Assembly: GCA_030753365.1 (NCBI GenBank)
Contig: JASMCJ010000050.1
Span: 1 to 37,616 of the forward strand
DNA length: 37,616 nt
Direction: 5' to 3'
DNA from: Candidatus Woesearchaeota archaeon
GTDB lineage: Archaea; Nanobdellota; Nanobdellia; Woesearchaeales; GCA-2687795
Part shown: positions 19,000-28,142 of the stretch, piece by piece
How the letters are laid out: each line of letters opens with the position of its first letter
Position numbering within the stretch: position 1 is the first letter of the stretch
The notes under the pieces: generated by a model
Databases searched by the model: none
Told to the model about the DNA's origin: nothing
The model's input: the letters and a program-made list of their open reading frames with translations, nothing else
Program-made: the position numbers and the translations under genes

Positions 19000-20151
19000 A
19001 TGACAAACTATTCGCATTCAAGGCTTAACACATTTGGGCAATGCAAATACAAGTATAAGCTTCAATATATTGACAAGGTTAAGGTTGATATTCCCACCAC
19101 TGTTGAAGCTTTCATGGGTAGTATTGTGCATAAGACACTAGAAAAACTTTACAATGACCTTAAGTATCAAAGAGTTAATGAGCTAAAAGATTTACTTGTA
19201 ATTTATAATGATAACTGGGATAAGGAATGGATTGATGACATTCTTATAGTAAAGAAAGAGTACACTGCTGACGATTATAAGAAATCAGGCGAGAAGTTTA
19301 TTACTGATTATTATAACCATTACAAACCATTTGACCAGTTGACTATCATAGGCCTTGAAACAGAGGATACTATGCTTCTTCCTGACGGAAACAGATACCA
19401 TATAAGGATTGATAAGCTTGCCTGCAAGGATGATATTTATTATGTTTGCGATTATAAGACAAACAGGTGGATGAAAGACCAGGCTGAAGCTGATGAAGAC
19501 AGCCAGTTGGCTATGTATTCCATTTGGGTTAAGAACAGGTTTAAGGATGCAAAGAAAGTTATCCTTTTATGGCACATGCTAGCCTTTGATAAGGAAGTTG
19601 TTTCTGAAAGAACTGACGAACAGCTTCAGAAACTCCAGGATGAAACTGTTGCAAAGATTAAAGAGGTTGAAGGATGCAAAGAGTTTCCTACTACTGTTAC
19701 AAAACTTTGCGATTACTGCATTTTTAAAGAATTATGCCCCGCCTTTAAGCACGAAGCAGAATTGGGAGAGAAAACAGTTGAAGAGTTCAAGGATGATGAC
19801 GGCGTTAAGATTATTGATGAATTTTCACAATTGCAGACACAGAAGAAAGAGGTTCAAACAAAGCTGGCTGATATTAAAACAAAACTAGTTAGCTTTGCCA
19901 AACAGAAAGAGCTTAGTATTGTGTATGGCTCTAACAAGAAAGCTTCTGTAAAGCAGTATTTTAAGGTTGTTTACCCTGAAGATAAGCAGGATTTTGTTAA
20001 TCTAATCAAAGAAAAAGGCTTATATGATGAGTTTTCAGGCTTGAACTATCTTAAATTAGGTCCAAGAATTATTAAGAACACAATAGATAAGGACGTTATA
20101 GGCTTAACTCACAAAGAAGAGGATTACAGGGTTTCTCTGTCCAATAGGTAA
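19000..20151 (+). CDS. PD-(D/E)XK (RecB/Cas4-like) nuclease
   Basis: YSHSRLNTFGQCKYKYKLQYID, GSIVHKTLEKL, IDKLACKDDIYYVCDYKTN, C-terminal CDYCIFKELCPAF iron-sulfur-like Cys cluster; ATG at 19000. Confidence 0.88.
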   Translation: MTNYSHSRLNTFGQCKYKYKLQYIDKVKVDIPTTVEAFMGSIVHKTLEKLYNDLKYQRVNELKDLLVIYNDNWDKEWIDDILIVKKEYTADDYKKSGEKFITDYYNHYKPFDQLTIIGLETEDTMLLPDGNRYHIRIDKLACKDDIYYVCDYKTNRWMKDQAEADEDSQLAMYSIWVKNRFKDAKKVILLWHMLAFDKEVVSERTDEQLQKLQDETVAKIKEVEGCKEFPTTVTKLCDYCIFKELCPAFKHEAELGEKTVEEFKDDDGVKIIDEFSQLQTQKKEVQTKLADIKTKLVSFAKQKELSIVYGSNKKASVKQYFKVVYPEDKQDFVNLIKEKGLYDEFSGLNYLKLGPRIIKNTIDKDVIGLTHKEEDYRVSLSNR

Positions 20152-20208
20152 TTTCTTCTATTTACTGCTAAAAAGGGACAAAACCGAAAGATTTATAAAG
20201 GATGAACC

Positions 20209-20316
20209 CCACCTAGACTATAACAAGAGAAAAAGGGATCTAGTGGCTTTAGAATAACAAGTTTAGAAGAAGCCAATTATGGAAAATGAATTCCATAAGA
20301 ACTGATTTCTTTTTTT
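20209..20316 (+). ncRNA. Candidate structured leader / attenuator or small RNA upstream of DHH gene
   Basis: TATA-like ATTTATAAAG at 20191; perfect 8-bp hairpin TTATGGAA/TTCCATAA (20277-20284/20291-20298); T-tract 20306-20316. Confidence 0.4.
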
Positions 20317-20331
20317 GAGGTAAATTAAAAT

Positions 20332-21852
20332 ATGAAAAACGAAAATAAAAATAGACCTAGTTATAATAAGGTCAAAAAGAATGTAGAATCAATAATCAAT
20401 CTTAAAGATAATGATTATTTTAAAGGTACTGTTAAGGTCCTTAGAAAGGCACAGCCAGGTCCAGTAATTCTTACTGTAAGCGATGGTTATGGTATTGTTG
20501 ATGCTGTTTCAAAGGAATGCAAGTTTGACGCAGAAGACGTTGTTGAACTTGAAGGCTATGTTAATGAAAGAGCTGGAAAGCTGCAGGTTGAAATAAAGTA
20601 TATTAAGAAGTCTGATAAAGATTTTAATGCTATAATTGACCAGAAAAGCAAGCCGGTTGAAAGAAAGTTAAGTGTTCAGTCTGATAACTTAACCATGTTG
20701 AAACCGCATTTTATAAGGATTGCTAAAAGAATAAGAAAAGCTGTTATTGAAAACCAGCCAATTATTATAAGACATCATGCTGATGCAGATGGTATCATAG
20801 CAGGGCTTTCTATTGAGAAAGCATGCAAATTATTTATGGAAGAGATTAAAGCTAATCCTGAATATAGTTTATTCAGAAGCCCTAGTAAAGCGCCTTTCTA
20901 TGAAAAGATGGACGTTTTAAGAGATATTTCTTTTACAAAGAAGCTTTTGGAAAGCCATGGGCAGAAAAAACCCTTAATTTTAGTGTTAGATAACGGTTCT
21001 ACACCAGAAGATGTGTTCGCTATGAAGACATTGAAGATATTAGGCTTTGATGTTATTGTTGTTGACCATCATAATCCAGTTGTTTTAGAGAATAATAAGA
21101 CTGCAGTATGCCCTTATGTTCTTGACCATCTTAATCCATATATGCATGGATTGGACGGCCAGTTCAGCGCAGGCATGCTTTGTTATGAAATTGGAAGACT
21201 TATTCATAAAAATTTTGAAGAGCCTTTGTTTCCAGCAGTTTCTGCTATAGGAGACAGATGCGAAATTTATGAAGCTAAAGAATACATAAAAAATTCTAAG
21301 TTAGAGTTAAGCAAGCTTCAAAAGATAGTTATTGCTATTGACTTCCTTGCATACCAGTTAAGGTTTGATAGCGGTAAAGGTATCTATAAGGATGTTTTTG
21401 ATAAGCAGGAGTTCACAGAACTTATTAATGAAGAAGTTAATAAGGGCGTTGAGACCCAGCTTCAGAGCACTCTGCCTTATCTAAGGACACAGGAAATCAA
21501 TGGAGTGATATATTCCAATATTGACATTGAGAAATATACTCTTAGGTTCACTTATCCTAATCCAGGAAAGGTTATTGGAATGATCCATGATAAAGTGGCT
21601 TTAGGCAAAGAGAATACTCCTGTGATTACCATTGGATATTTATCTGACATGGTTATCATAAGGGCTACAAAGCCAGTTCTACCTGTGGCTAAGATTATAA
21701 AGAAGCTGCAGAAGGACATTCCTCAGGCTAACCCTGATGGCGGTGGTCATGAGTGCGCTGGAAGCATTAAGTTTGTTTCTGCTCATTTAACAACCGTGCT
21801 TGAGAACATCAAGCAGCAGATAAAGGATTTGAACTTCATTGAGAAGGAATAA
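20332..21852 (+). CDS. RecJ-like DHH-family phosphoesterase with N-terminal OB-fold-like region (GAN-like)
   Basis: IIIRHHADADGIIAGL, LVLDNGS, IVVDHHNP, DGGGHECAGS motifs; SD-like GAGGT before ATG. Confidence 0.9.
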   Translation: MKNENKNRPSYNKVKKNVESIINLKDNDYFKGTVKVLRKAQPGPVILTVSDGYGIVDAVSKECKFDAEDVVELEGYVNERAGKLQVEIKYIKKSDKDFNAIIDQKSKPVERKLSVQSDNLTMLKPHFIRIAKRIRKAVIENQPIIIRHHADADGIIAGLSIEKACKLFMEEIKANPEYSLFRSPSKAPFYEKMDVLRDISFTKKLLESHGQKKPLILVLDNGSTPEDVFAMKTLKILGFDVIVVDHHNPVVLENNKTAVCPYVLDHLNPYMHGLDGQFSAGMLCYEIGRLIHKNFEEPLFPAVSAIGDRCEIYEAKEYIKNSKLELSKLQKIVIAIDFLAYQLRFDSGKGIYKDVFDKQEFTELINEEVNKGVETQLQSTLPYLRTQEINGVIYSNIDIEKYTLRFTYPNPGKVIGMIHDKVALGKENTPVITIGYLSDMVIIRATKPVLPVAKIIKKLQKDIPQANPDGGGHECAGSIKFVSAHLTTVLENIKQQIKDLNFIEKE

Positions 21853-21880
21853 GAAGTTTAAAGCAATAAAAAATCCCAAT

Positions 21881-21964
21881 CGCAGCAAGCTGCGGGGTAT
21901 TTTTAGTATTTAGTTTGCGTATTAAGCCGATGCAAGCATCGGGGTATAAAACCCAAACTAAATA
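21881..21964. repeat. REP-like double hairpin, second copy nested in an 11-bp inverted repeat
   Basis: CGCAGC-AA-GCTGCG-GGGTAT (21881-21900) and CCGATGC-AA-GCATCGG-GGTAT (21927-21947); outer TATTTAGTTTG/CAAACTAAATA (21907-21917/21954-21964). Confidence 0.75.
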
Positions 21965-22011
21965 ATCAAACTTCCGCAACCTTTTTATATTATTTCTTTT
22001 CACAAAAGAGT

Positions 22012-22566
22012 ATGAAGAAAATATATCTTTATACTTTTGCTGTTTTACTTATTCTTATTACAGGATGTAGTAATAAAACTATGAACAAAGGTGATACTAT
22101 GACAAACAGGATTGCAGTTATTGAAACCAATTATGGTGATATGGAGATTGAATTGTTTGAGAAGAGAGCTCCCATTACAACAAAGAATTTCATTGACTTA
22201 ACAAACAAAGGATTCTATAATGGGCTTGTATTCCACAGAATCATTAAAGATTTTATGGTACAAGGCGGCGACCCTAAAGGAGATGGCACAGGCGGCCCAG
22301 GATATTCTATTAAGGATGAGTTCCATCCAGAGTTAAAGCATGAAAAGGCAGGCATCCTGTCAATGGCTAACTCAGGCCCTGACACTGGAGGCAGCCAGTT
22401 CTTTATTACTTTAGTACCTACACCTTGGCTTGATAACAAGCACGCTGTGTTCGGGCAAATCATTAAAGGTGAAGACGTTCTTGAAGAGATTGGCAATGTA
22501 GCAACTGGAGCTATGGACAAGCCAGTTGAACCGGTCACTGTAAAGAAAGTAACCATAAGATCATAA
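22012..22566 (+). CDS. Cyclophilin-type peptidyl-prolyl isomerase with lipoprotein signal peptide
   Basis: [54 protein letters not shown]; lipobox LITGC. Confidence 0.95.
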   Translation: MKKIYLYTFAVLLILITGCSNKTMNKGDTMTNRIAVIETNYGDMEIELFEKRAPITTKNFIDLTNKGFYNGLVFHRIIKDFMVQGGDPKGDGTGGPGYSIKDEFHPELKHEKAGILSMANSGPDTGGSQFFITLVPTPWLDNKHAVFGQIIKGEDVLEEIGNVATGAMDKPVEPVTVKKVTIRS

Positions 22567-22569
22567 AAA

Positions 22570-22656
22570 TCTGCCGCAAGCATATTTTTAGGATGCCAGA
22601 GTCGGTGCTATATCCCAAGCCTTTAGGCTTGAGTTTTAGCATAGACTCTCTGCAGA
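22570..22656. repeat. Long interrupted inverted repeat / candidate structured RNA
   Basis: TCTGC/GCAGA, AGAGTC/GACTCT (22598-22603/22644-22649), TGCTA/TAGCA, CAAGCC-TTTA-GGCTTG nested in order. Confidence 0.65.
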
Positions 22657-22714
22657 ACAATAAAACTTTTAAACATCCTTCTTCTCTTTTTCTCCTAAAG
22701 AGAGGTGGGAATAT

Positions 22715-23473
22715 TTGTTAAAAAATACATTCTTACATATACCGGGCATAGGCGCTGATACAGAGTGTAATATATGGAAGAATGACATTCTCAGTTGGGA
22801 TGATTTCTTAGAGAACTATCGCAAGCTGCAATTATGTTCTTCAAAGAAAGAGCTTATCCATTCTCACATCAAACGCTCTATTAACGCTTATGATAACAAA
22901 GATTATGAATTCTTCCATAGAAACATGCCAGGCAGATTGCACTGGAGAGCATACAAAGAGCTTAAGGACAAATGCTGTTTTCTCGATATTGAAACTACGG
23001 GCCTTGACAAATATCATGATGATATTACTTTGATAGGATTATATGATGGTAAAGACAGCCAATTCTTTGTTAAAGACAAGAACATTGAAGAATTTAAAGA
23101 AGCAATCAAAGATTATTCTATGATAGTCACATTTAATGGAAAGTGCTTTGATATTCCTTTTATCAAGGCAAAACATCCGGATATAAATTTTGATAAGTTC
23201 CATGTGGACTTAAGGTTTGCAATGAGAGAACTAGGCTACTCTGGCGGTCTGAAAAGGATTGAAAAGCTTATGGGCATTAACAGGTCAGATGATTTGCAGG
23301 AAGTTGACGGGTTTGAAGCCGTCAGGTTATGGCATAAATACAAAAGAGGGGATAACAGCGCTTTAGAACTCTTGCTAAGATACAATCAGGCAGATATAGA
23401 GAATCTTAAGACCTTGATGGACTTTACTTTTGAAAAATTAAAGCAGAAAGAGTTTCTTTCAGTTATTCCATAA
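22715..23473 (+). CDS. RNase H-fold 3'-5' exonuclease-like protein (YprB type)
   Basis: CCFLDIETTGLDKYHDDITLIGLYDG, FNGKCFDIPFIK, YNQADIENL; TTG start with GAGGTGGG SD-like site. Confidence 0.88.
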   Translation: MLKNTFLHIPGIGADTECNIWKNDILSWDDFLENYRKLQLCSSKKELIHSHIKRSINAYDNKDYEFFHRNMPGRLHWRAYKELKDKCCFLDIETTGLDKYHDDITLIGLYDGKDSQFFVKDKNIEEFKEAIKDYSMIVTFNGKCFDIPFIKAKHPDINFDKFHVDLRFAMRELGYSGGLKRIEKLMGINRSDDLQEVDGFEAVRLWHKYKRGDNSALELLLRYNQADIENLKTLMDFTFEKLKQKEFLSVIP

Positions 23474-23496
23474 GAAAAGAAAATAAGAAAGAAGCT

Positions 23497-23730
23497 TTAC
23501 ATATATCCTAAAGCTTTCTTTATTAAAGGCATAACTGCTTCTGCTTCTTCCTTTAACATTCTGCCAAGCTTTGCAAAGCTCCACTCACCATTCTGGTTCA
23601 TGTTTTCCCTTGAAAACTGAAGCTTCTTTTCTCCTTCATTATAGCTGTAAACTCCAACTTTAATTCTTGAAGTTTCAAAGCTAGCTGTCTCCGCAAATAT
23701 TTCCACGTCTAAGTTTTTATCAAATGCCAT
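23497..23730 (-). CDS. Small conserved-looking hypothetical protein
   Basis: 77-aa ORF in an otherwise empty gap, ATG start; no family recognised. Confidence 0.55.
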   Translation of the reverse strand: MAFDKNLDVEIFAETASFETSRIKVGVYSYNEGEKKLQFSRENMNQNGEWSFAKLGRMLKEEAEAVMPLIKKALGYM

Positions 23731-23774
23731 TGTAGAAGTAAAGAAACAGGGACGGTTTTTAAAGTTTTGCTTTA

Positions 23775-24533
23775 TTATTTCTTCTTATGAACTTTCCTTA
23801 CTTTTCCTGTAATCCTTGAAAGCTCGCTGACATTTTCTGTGAAAGTTGGCAGAATCTTCTGGAACACCTTTTCCATTGCTTTTATCTCTGTACCAACATT
23901 AAGAATGTTCTGATCATACTCATTCACTTTGCCTATAAGCGCTTTATGAAGATTTTCAAAGTCTGATTTTAAATCCTTAAACTGCTGCTCTAATTTCACT
24001 ATCTTTATTTCTGTTGAATCTTTCCATTCAATGATTTTGTTAATATTTTTAACCAATTCCTGCCATTTCTCATCAATAATTGATTCCGCTATCTCTTCAA
24101 TCGCTTCCTGGTCAACAGCTGGCGCAGGTTCTTGTTCAGGCGGCGGCATTGATGGGGACGGCATTGATGGGGGCGGCATTTCAGCTCCTGGCTGAGCTGG
24201 CGGTTGCGGAGGAAGACCTCCTGCATCAGGAGGTGGCATATCACCTGGCAGCCCTCCTGGTGGTGGCGCTCCTTGCGACGGCTGAGCTCCTCCTGGTGGA
24301 TTAACAGGACCAGCTGGTCCCATTGTATCTGCCTGATTCATTGCATCAAATATCTGAGAAGATGAAAACCCTGACTGCTGTAAAGTTTGTATTATCTGAT
24401 CATTAGGTGTTCCCTGCTGCCTCATACTCATAACTTGATCTACAGGAGAATTCGGACCTGCTGCAGGACTTGGAGCGCCTGGAGCAGCTGGAGCTTGTGC
24501 TCCTTTCTTCTTACCCTTACCAAATAATGCCAT
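23775..24533 (-). CDS. Pro/Gly-rich protein with C-terminal coiled coil
   Basis: MALFGKGKKKGAQAPAAPGAP, PNDQIIQTLQQSGFSSSQIFDAMNQA, long Pro-rich linker, heptad-like C-terminal half. Confidence 0.7.
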   Translation of the reverse strand: MALFGKGKKKGAQAPAAPGAPSPAAGPNSPVDQVMSMRQQGTPNDQIIQTLQQSGFSSSQIFDAMNQADTMGPAGPVNPPGGAQPSQGAPPPGGLPGDMPPPDAGGLPPQPPAQPGAEMPPPSMPSPSMPPPEQEPAPAVDQEAIEEIAESIIDEKWQELVKNINKIIEWKDSTEIKIVKLEQQFKDLKSDFENLHKALIGKVNEYDQNILNVGTEIKAMEKVFQKILPTFTENVSELSRITGKVRKVHKKK

Positions 24534-24629
24534 GATTCACCTCTTTTTAAATATTACAAACTAACTAATCAATAAATATTAAGATAAAGTATATTTAAAC
24601 CTTTCGTTTGATAATGTTTAAGGAAGAAG

Positions 24630-25868
24630 TCAATGAATTATCCCATAACCTATTAACCTAAACCTATTGCCTATCCTTCTTGAGATAGTAACTCTTGAGC
24701 CAACTTCAGTGCATACAGGTATTTTAAGCTTGCACTTGATTTTTTTCTTTACAAACTTGACAACCTGGCCTACTGTTGCAGTGCTGTTCACATTAAGCAT
24801 CAAAAGTTCTCCTAATTTAACTGGAGAAACTTTAAGTTCCTCTTTTGAACCTACTACTCTTTCCAATAAGTGAGGCTCTATCTCAAACTCATACCATACA
24901 TCAGGCAATTTTCCTTTTAAGCCAACAACAGAGCCTGTTAAATAATCTGATTTTACGATTGAAGGGTCTAAAGAAGTCAAGATACCTATTGTACCACCAG
25001 GTTTGACGTCTTTTACAGAAGCTCCTCCACTCTTTAATCCAGTAATCTTAGCTATGATTGGCTTATTAACAGTTTGATTCTTCTCTTCTGTGATTCTTCC
25101 AGGCTTGATTTCAATCTCCTGACCAACTTTTAACACGCCTCTCTTCAACGAACCTCCTAACACTCCCCCAGTTATATCTTTAGGCTTAATGCCTGGCTTG
25201 TTTATATCAAACGACCTTGCCACAACCATTAAAGGTGTTTCTTTAGAATCTCTTTTAGGAGTTTTAATTGTTTTTTCTATGACTTCTATTAAAGGTCTAA
25301 TGTTTACCTTATGAACTGCTGATATTGGAACGATAGGAGCATCTTTGTAGATTGTATTGCTGATAAAATTCTTTATTTCCTTATAATTCTTCTTTGCCTG
25401 CGCATCATCCACAAGGTCAACTTTATTCTGCACTATCACTATATTTTTTATACCTATGATTTCAAGCGCCATAATATGCTCTCTTGTTTGCGGCTGAGGA
25501 CAGTCTTCATTAGCTGCCACAAGCAGCAATGCTCCATCCATTAATGTAGCTCCGCTTAGCATTGTAGCCATTAAGCTTTCATGCCCAGGAGCATCTACAA
25601 AGCTTACTTTTCTTATAAACTTAGCCTTGCCTTTGCATTTCTCGCATTTATCTTTTGTAGTAAATATTTTGCATTTAGCGCACTTTCTGAAAACCGCATC
25701 CGCATAACCTAATCTAATAGTAATACCTTTCTTCAACTCTTCAGAATGAGTAGCAGCCCATTTCCCGCTCAATGCTTCAAGAAGCGTTGTTTTACCATGA
25801 TCAACATGTCCTATTAAGCCTATGTTTATCTCTGGCTGTATTTCTTCTTGTTTTTGTTTAACTGTCAT
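24630..25868 (-). CDS. Translation initiation factor aIF2 gamma subunit
   Basis: IGLIGHVDHGKTTLLEALSG, DAPGHESLMATMLSGATLMDGALL, QNKVDLV; CAKC...CEKC zinc knuckle. Confidence 0.97.
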   Translation of the reverse strand: MTVKQKQEEIQPEINIGLIGHVDHGKTTLLEALSGKWAATHSEELKKGITIRLGYADAVFRKCAKCKIFTTKDKCEKCKGKAKFIRKVSFVDAPGHESLMATMLSGATLMDGALLLVAANEDCPQPQTREHIMALEIIGIKNIVIVQNKVDLVDDAQAKKNYKEIKNFISNTIYKDAPIVPISAVHKVNIRPLIEVIEKTIKTPKRDSKETPLMVVARSFDINKPGIKPKDITGGVLGGSLKRGVLKVGQEIEIKPGRITEEKNQTVNKPIIAKITGLKSGGASVKDVKPGGTIGILTSLDPSIVKSDYLTGSVVGLKGKLPDVWYEFEIEPHLLERVVGSKEELKVSPVKLGELLMLNVNSTATVGQVVKFVKKKIKCKLKIPVCTEVGSRVTISRRIGNRFRLIGYGIIH

Positions 25869-25918
25869 CTAGAACATAAGAAAGCTGGATTGTTTATAAA
25901 TGTAACGACATATTCTGT

Positions 25919-26461
25919 TTATACAACTTTTTCTATTTCTTCGATTACTGTTTCAAGCTCTTTTTTACTATGCCTTTTCATTAGCTCAGCTCCAACTGCA
26001 ATACCAGTTAACATAACACATCCTATTACTGCTAAAGTTGAAGGTATTTTAGATGTTAAATATATTTGGTAAGCAGTCCATTCAGCAGAAAAATTTCTGA
26101 GTAATCCCCAAACAGGAGAATCGTTTTCAAGATGTATTATTGTATCTCTATTAGGATTATTATAATATTTAGCAACTACTGCAGAACCTGTTACAAGAGA
26201 ATCTAATCCTGGACCAAAGACACCACCAGCCATACCTCCATAAACTACATAATTTCTAGTATTTTGCATTGACTCATTAAAAATCAACCTATCAGAATCA
26301 CCTAAAGCAACACCAGCTGCACAAGAAGTAACTAATCTACCCTAATCAAATGCTAAATTACATAGTTTCAAATATGCTGTACCATAAGACTTTCTCCAGA
26401 AATTCATTATTTTATCTTCTTTGTATGCTGTATTAGAATCAGAAATTCTATGTTTGTGCAT
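25919..26461 (-). pseudogene. Small membrane protein interrupted by an in-frame TAG at 26342-26344
   Basis: Minus-strand frame from ATG at 26461: MHKHRISDSNTAYKEDKIMNFWRKSYGTAYLKLCNLAFD*GRLVTSCAAGVALGDSDRLIFNESMQNTRNYVVYGGMAGG...; TATA-like sequence upstream. Confidence 0.7.
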
Positions 26462-26509
26462 ATAATTTGAGAAATCTATATAATATAAATAATTTTCTAC
26501 TCTTAAGTA

Positions 26510-26839
26510 CTATAATAATTTATTTTTATAAGGAAACCTCATGAACTTCTTGCATTTAAGGCAGTAATACACAACCTTTTCCTTTTGCAGCCTTACTCTG
26601 CAGTTCACACTTGGCTTTAGGTAAGAATAGCAGTGCTTGCAAAACCTTTTCTTAAGAGGAGAGGGTATTTTCACTTTATACTTCATTGCAATCTTCCTTG
26701 CAAGGCTTACATACCTGTTAGAAAGCTTCTTGTCTTCTTTGAAAGCTGAAGCTGCTTCTTTGAACAGTTTTCTAATCCTTTCCAAAGCTGTTTTTGTTTG
26801 ATAAGCAGGTTTTGGCTTGTACGCTCTCTTGTTTGCCAT
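26510..26839 (-). CDS. rnp4: RNase P protein subunit, Rpr2/Rpp21 family (component 4)
   Basis: CKHCYSYLKPSVNCRVRLQKEKVVYYCLKCKKFMRFPYK zinc-ribbon signature. Confidence 0.85.
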   Translation of the reverse strand: MANKRAYKPKPAYQTKTALERIRKLFKEAASAFKEDKKLSNRYVSLARKIAMKYKVKIPSPLKKRFCKHCYSYLKPSVNCRVRLQKEKVVYYCLKCKKFMRFPYKNKLL

Positions 26840-26840
26840 A

Positions 26841-28079
26841 TTATCTCCCCAGCTCTTCTTCAATCCTCAAAAGCTGATTATACTTAGCCAATCTATCACT
26901 TCTACAAGGAGCTCCTGCCTTGATTTGTCCGCAGCTTATGCCTACTGCCAAGTCTGCTATAAAACTATCAGAGGTTTCACCTGAACGGTGGCTTACCATT
27001 ACGTTCCAGTTATTATCCATTGCAAGCTTTGCAGCATCCAATGCTTCTGTCAAAGTTCCGATTTGGTTTACTTTTAGAAGCAGAGCATTACAAGCCTTAG
27101 TCTCAACCGCTTTTTTAATCCTTTCCACATTTGTTACAAGAGAATCATCTCCAACAATCTGAACCTTTCTTCCTAAATTTTCTGTTATTGCAACAAAGCC
27201 TTCAGTATCATCCTGGCTGAAAGGGTCTTCTAATGAAATTATAGGAAACTCATCAACAAGCGATTCATATACTTTCAGCAGTTTGTTTTGTGAAAGATAC
27301 TTGTCGTCAACTAAATAACCTTTTCTTGAATAAAACTCTGAAGCTGCTGCATCAATTGCAATCTTTATCCTTTTTCCATAGCCTATTTCATCAATAGCCT
27401 TTGTTATAAGCTTCAAAGGTTCTCTTACTTTGTTTAGGTTAGGCGCAAAACCACCTTCATCTCCAACATTTGTTGAAGATTTGCCATATTTCTTGCCAAT
27501 AAGCTTTTTTAATGTATGATACGTCTCAGACCCTGCTCTCAATGATTCTCTAAATGTTTTGAACTTTGGAACTATCATAAACTCCTGGAATTGCAATCTA
27601 TTATCTGCATGCTTTCCGCCGTTTATGATGTTCATATACGGTGTTGGCAAAATGAACTTTTTATTTTGGAAGAGTGCACCAATGTATTTATAGAGAGGAG
27701 TTCTCTGGGTTTTTGAAGCTAATCTGCATGCTGCCAAGCTAACGCCAAGAATAGCATTTGCACCAAGCTTTTTCTTATTAGATGTTCCATCAAGTTTTAG
27801 CATTAATTCATCAATAAGCTTCTGATTTCCACAATTCTTGTTCCTTAATCTGGGAGCAATCTTTTTATTTACATTGTTAACAGCTTTTAGAACTCCTTTG
27901 CCAAGGTATCTTTTGGTTTTGTCCCTTAGCTCTAAAGCTTCATGGATTCCTGTGCTTGCTCCTGAGGGTACTTCTTCCCTTCCACGCTTATTTTTAGAAT
28001 AAACATCAACCTCAACTGTAGGGTTGCCTCTTGAGTCAAGGATTTCCCTTGCTTTGATTCTTGTAATCTTAGAATACAT
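26841..28079 (-). CDS. eno: Enolase
   Basis: AREILDSRGNPTVEVDV, SGASTGIHEALELRD, ISLEDPFSQDD, VSHRSGETSDSFIADLAV, KAGAPCRSDRLAKYNQLLRIE. Confidence 0.98.
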   Translation of the reverse strand: MYSKITRIKAREILDSRGNPTVEVDVYSKNKRGREEVPSGASTGIHEALELRDKTKRYLGKGVLKAVNNVNKKIAPRLRNKNCGNQKLIDELMLKLDGTSNKKKLGANAILGVSLAACRLASKTQRTPLYKYIGALFQNKKFILPTPYMNIINGGKHADNRLQFQEFMIVPKFKTFRESLRAGSETYHTLKKLIGKKYGKSSTNVGDEGGFAPNLNKVREPLKLITKAIDEIGYGKRIKIAIDAAASEFYSRKGYLVDDKYLSQNKLLKVYESLVDEFPIISLEDPFSQDDTEGFVAITENLGRKVQIVGDDSLVTNVERIKKAVETKACNALLLKVNQIGTLTEALDAAKLAMDNNWNVMVSHRSGETSDSFIADLAVGISCGQIKAGAPCRSDRLAKYNQLLRIEEELGR

Positions 28080-28142
28080 TAAGTTCGCCTCTTTTTATGT
28101 TATTCTAATTTAGTTAGTTTATATATTTTTCTGCAAAAAGAT

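Noticed and set aside
19000-20151. CRISPR Cas4 call for the PD-(D/E)XK nuclease
   Set aside because: No cas1/cas2 or array in the window, and the protein is longer than typical Cas4; only a general RecB/Cas4-like nuclease is supported.
24080-24304. + strand Leu/Ala-rich ORF
   Set aside because: Antisense to the Pro/Gly-rich linker of the 23775..24533 protein; composition artefact.
25919-26461. Pyrrolysine or global TAG recoding
   Set aside because: TAG terminates several clear genes here (tpiA, the NUDIX gene, the 11544 gene), so one in-frame TAG is better explained by mutation or local readthrough.
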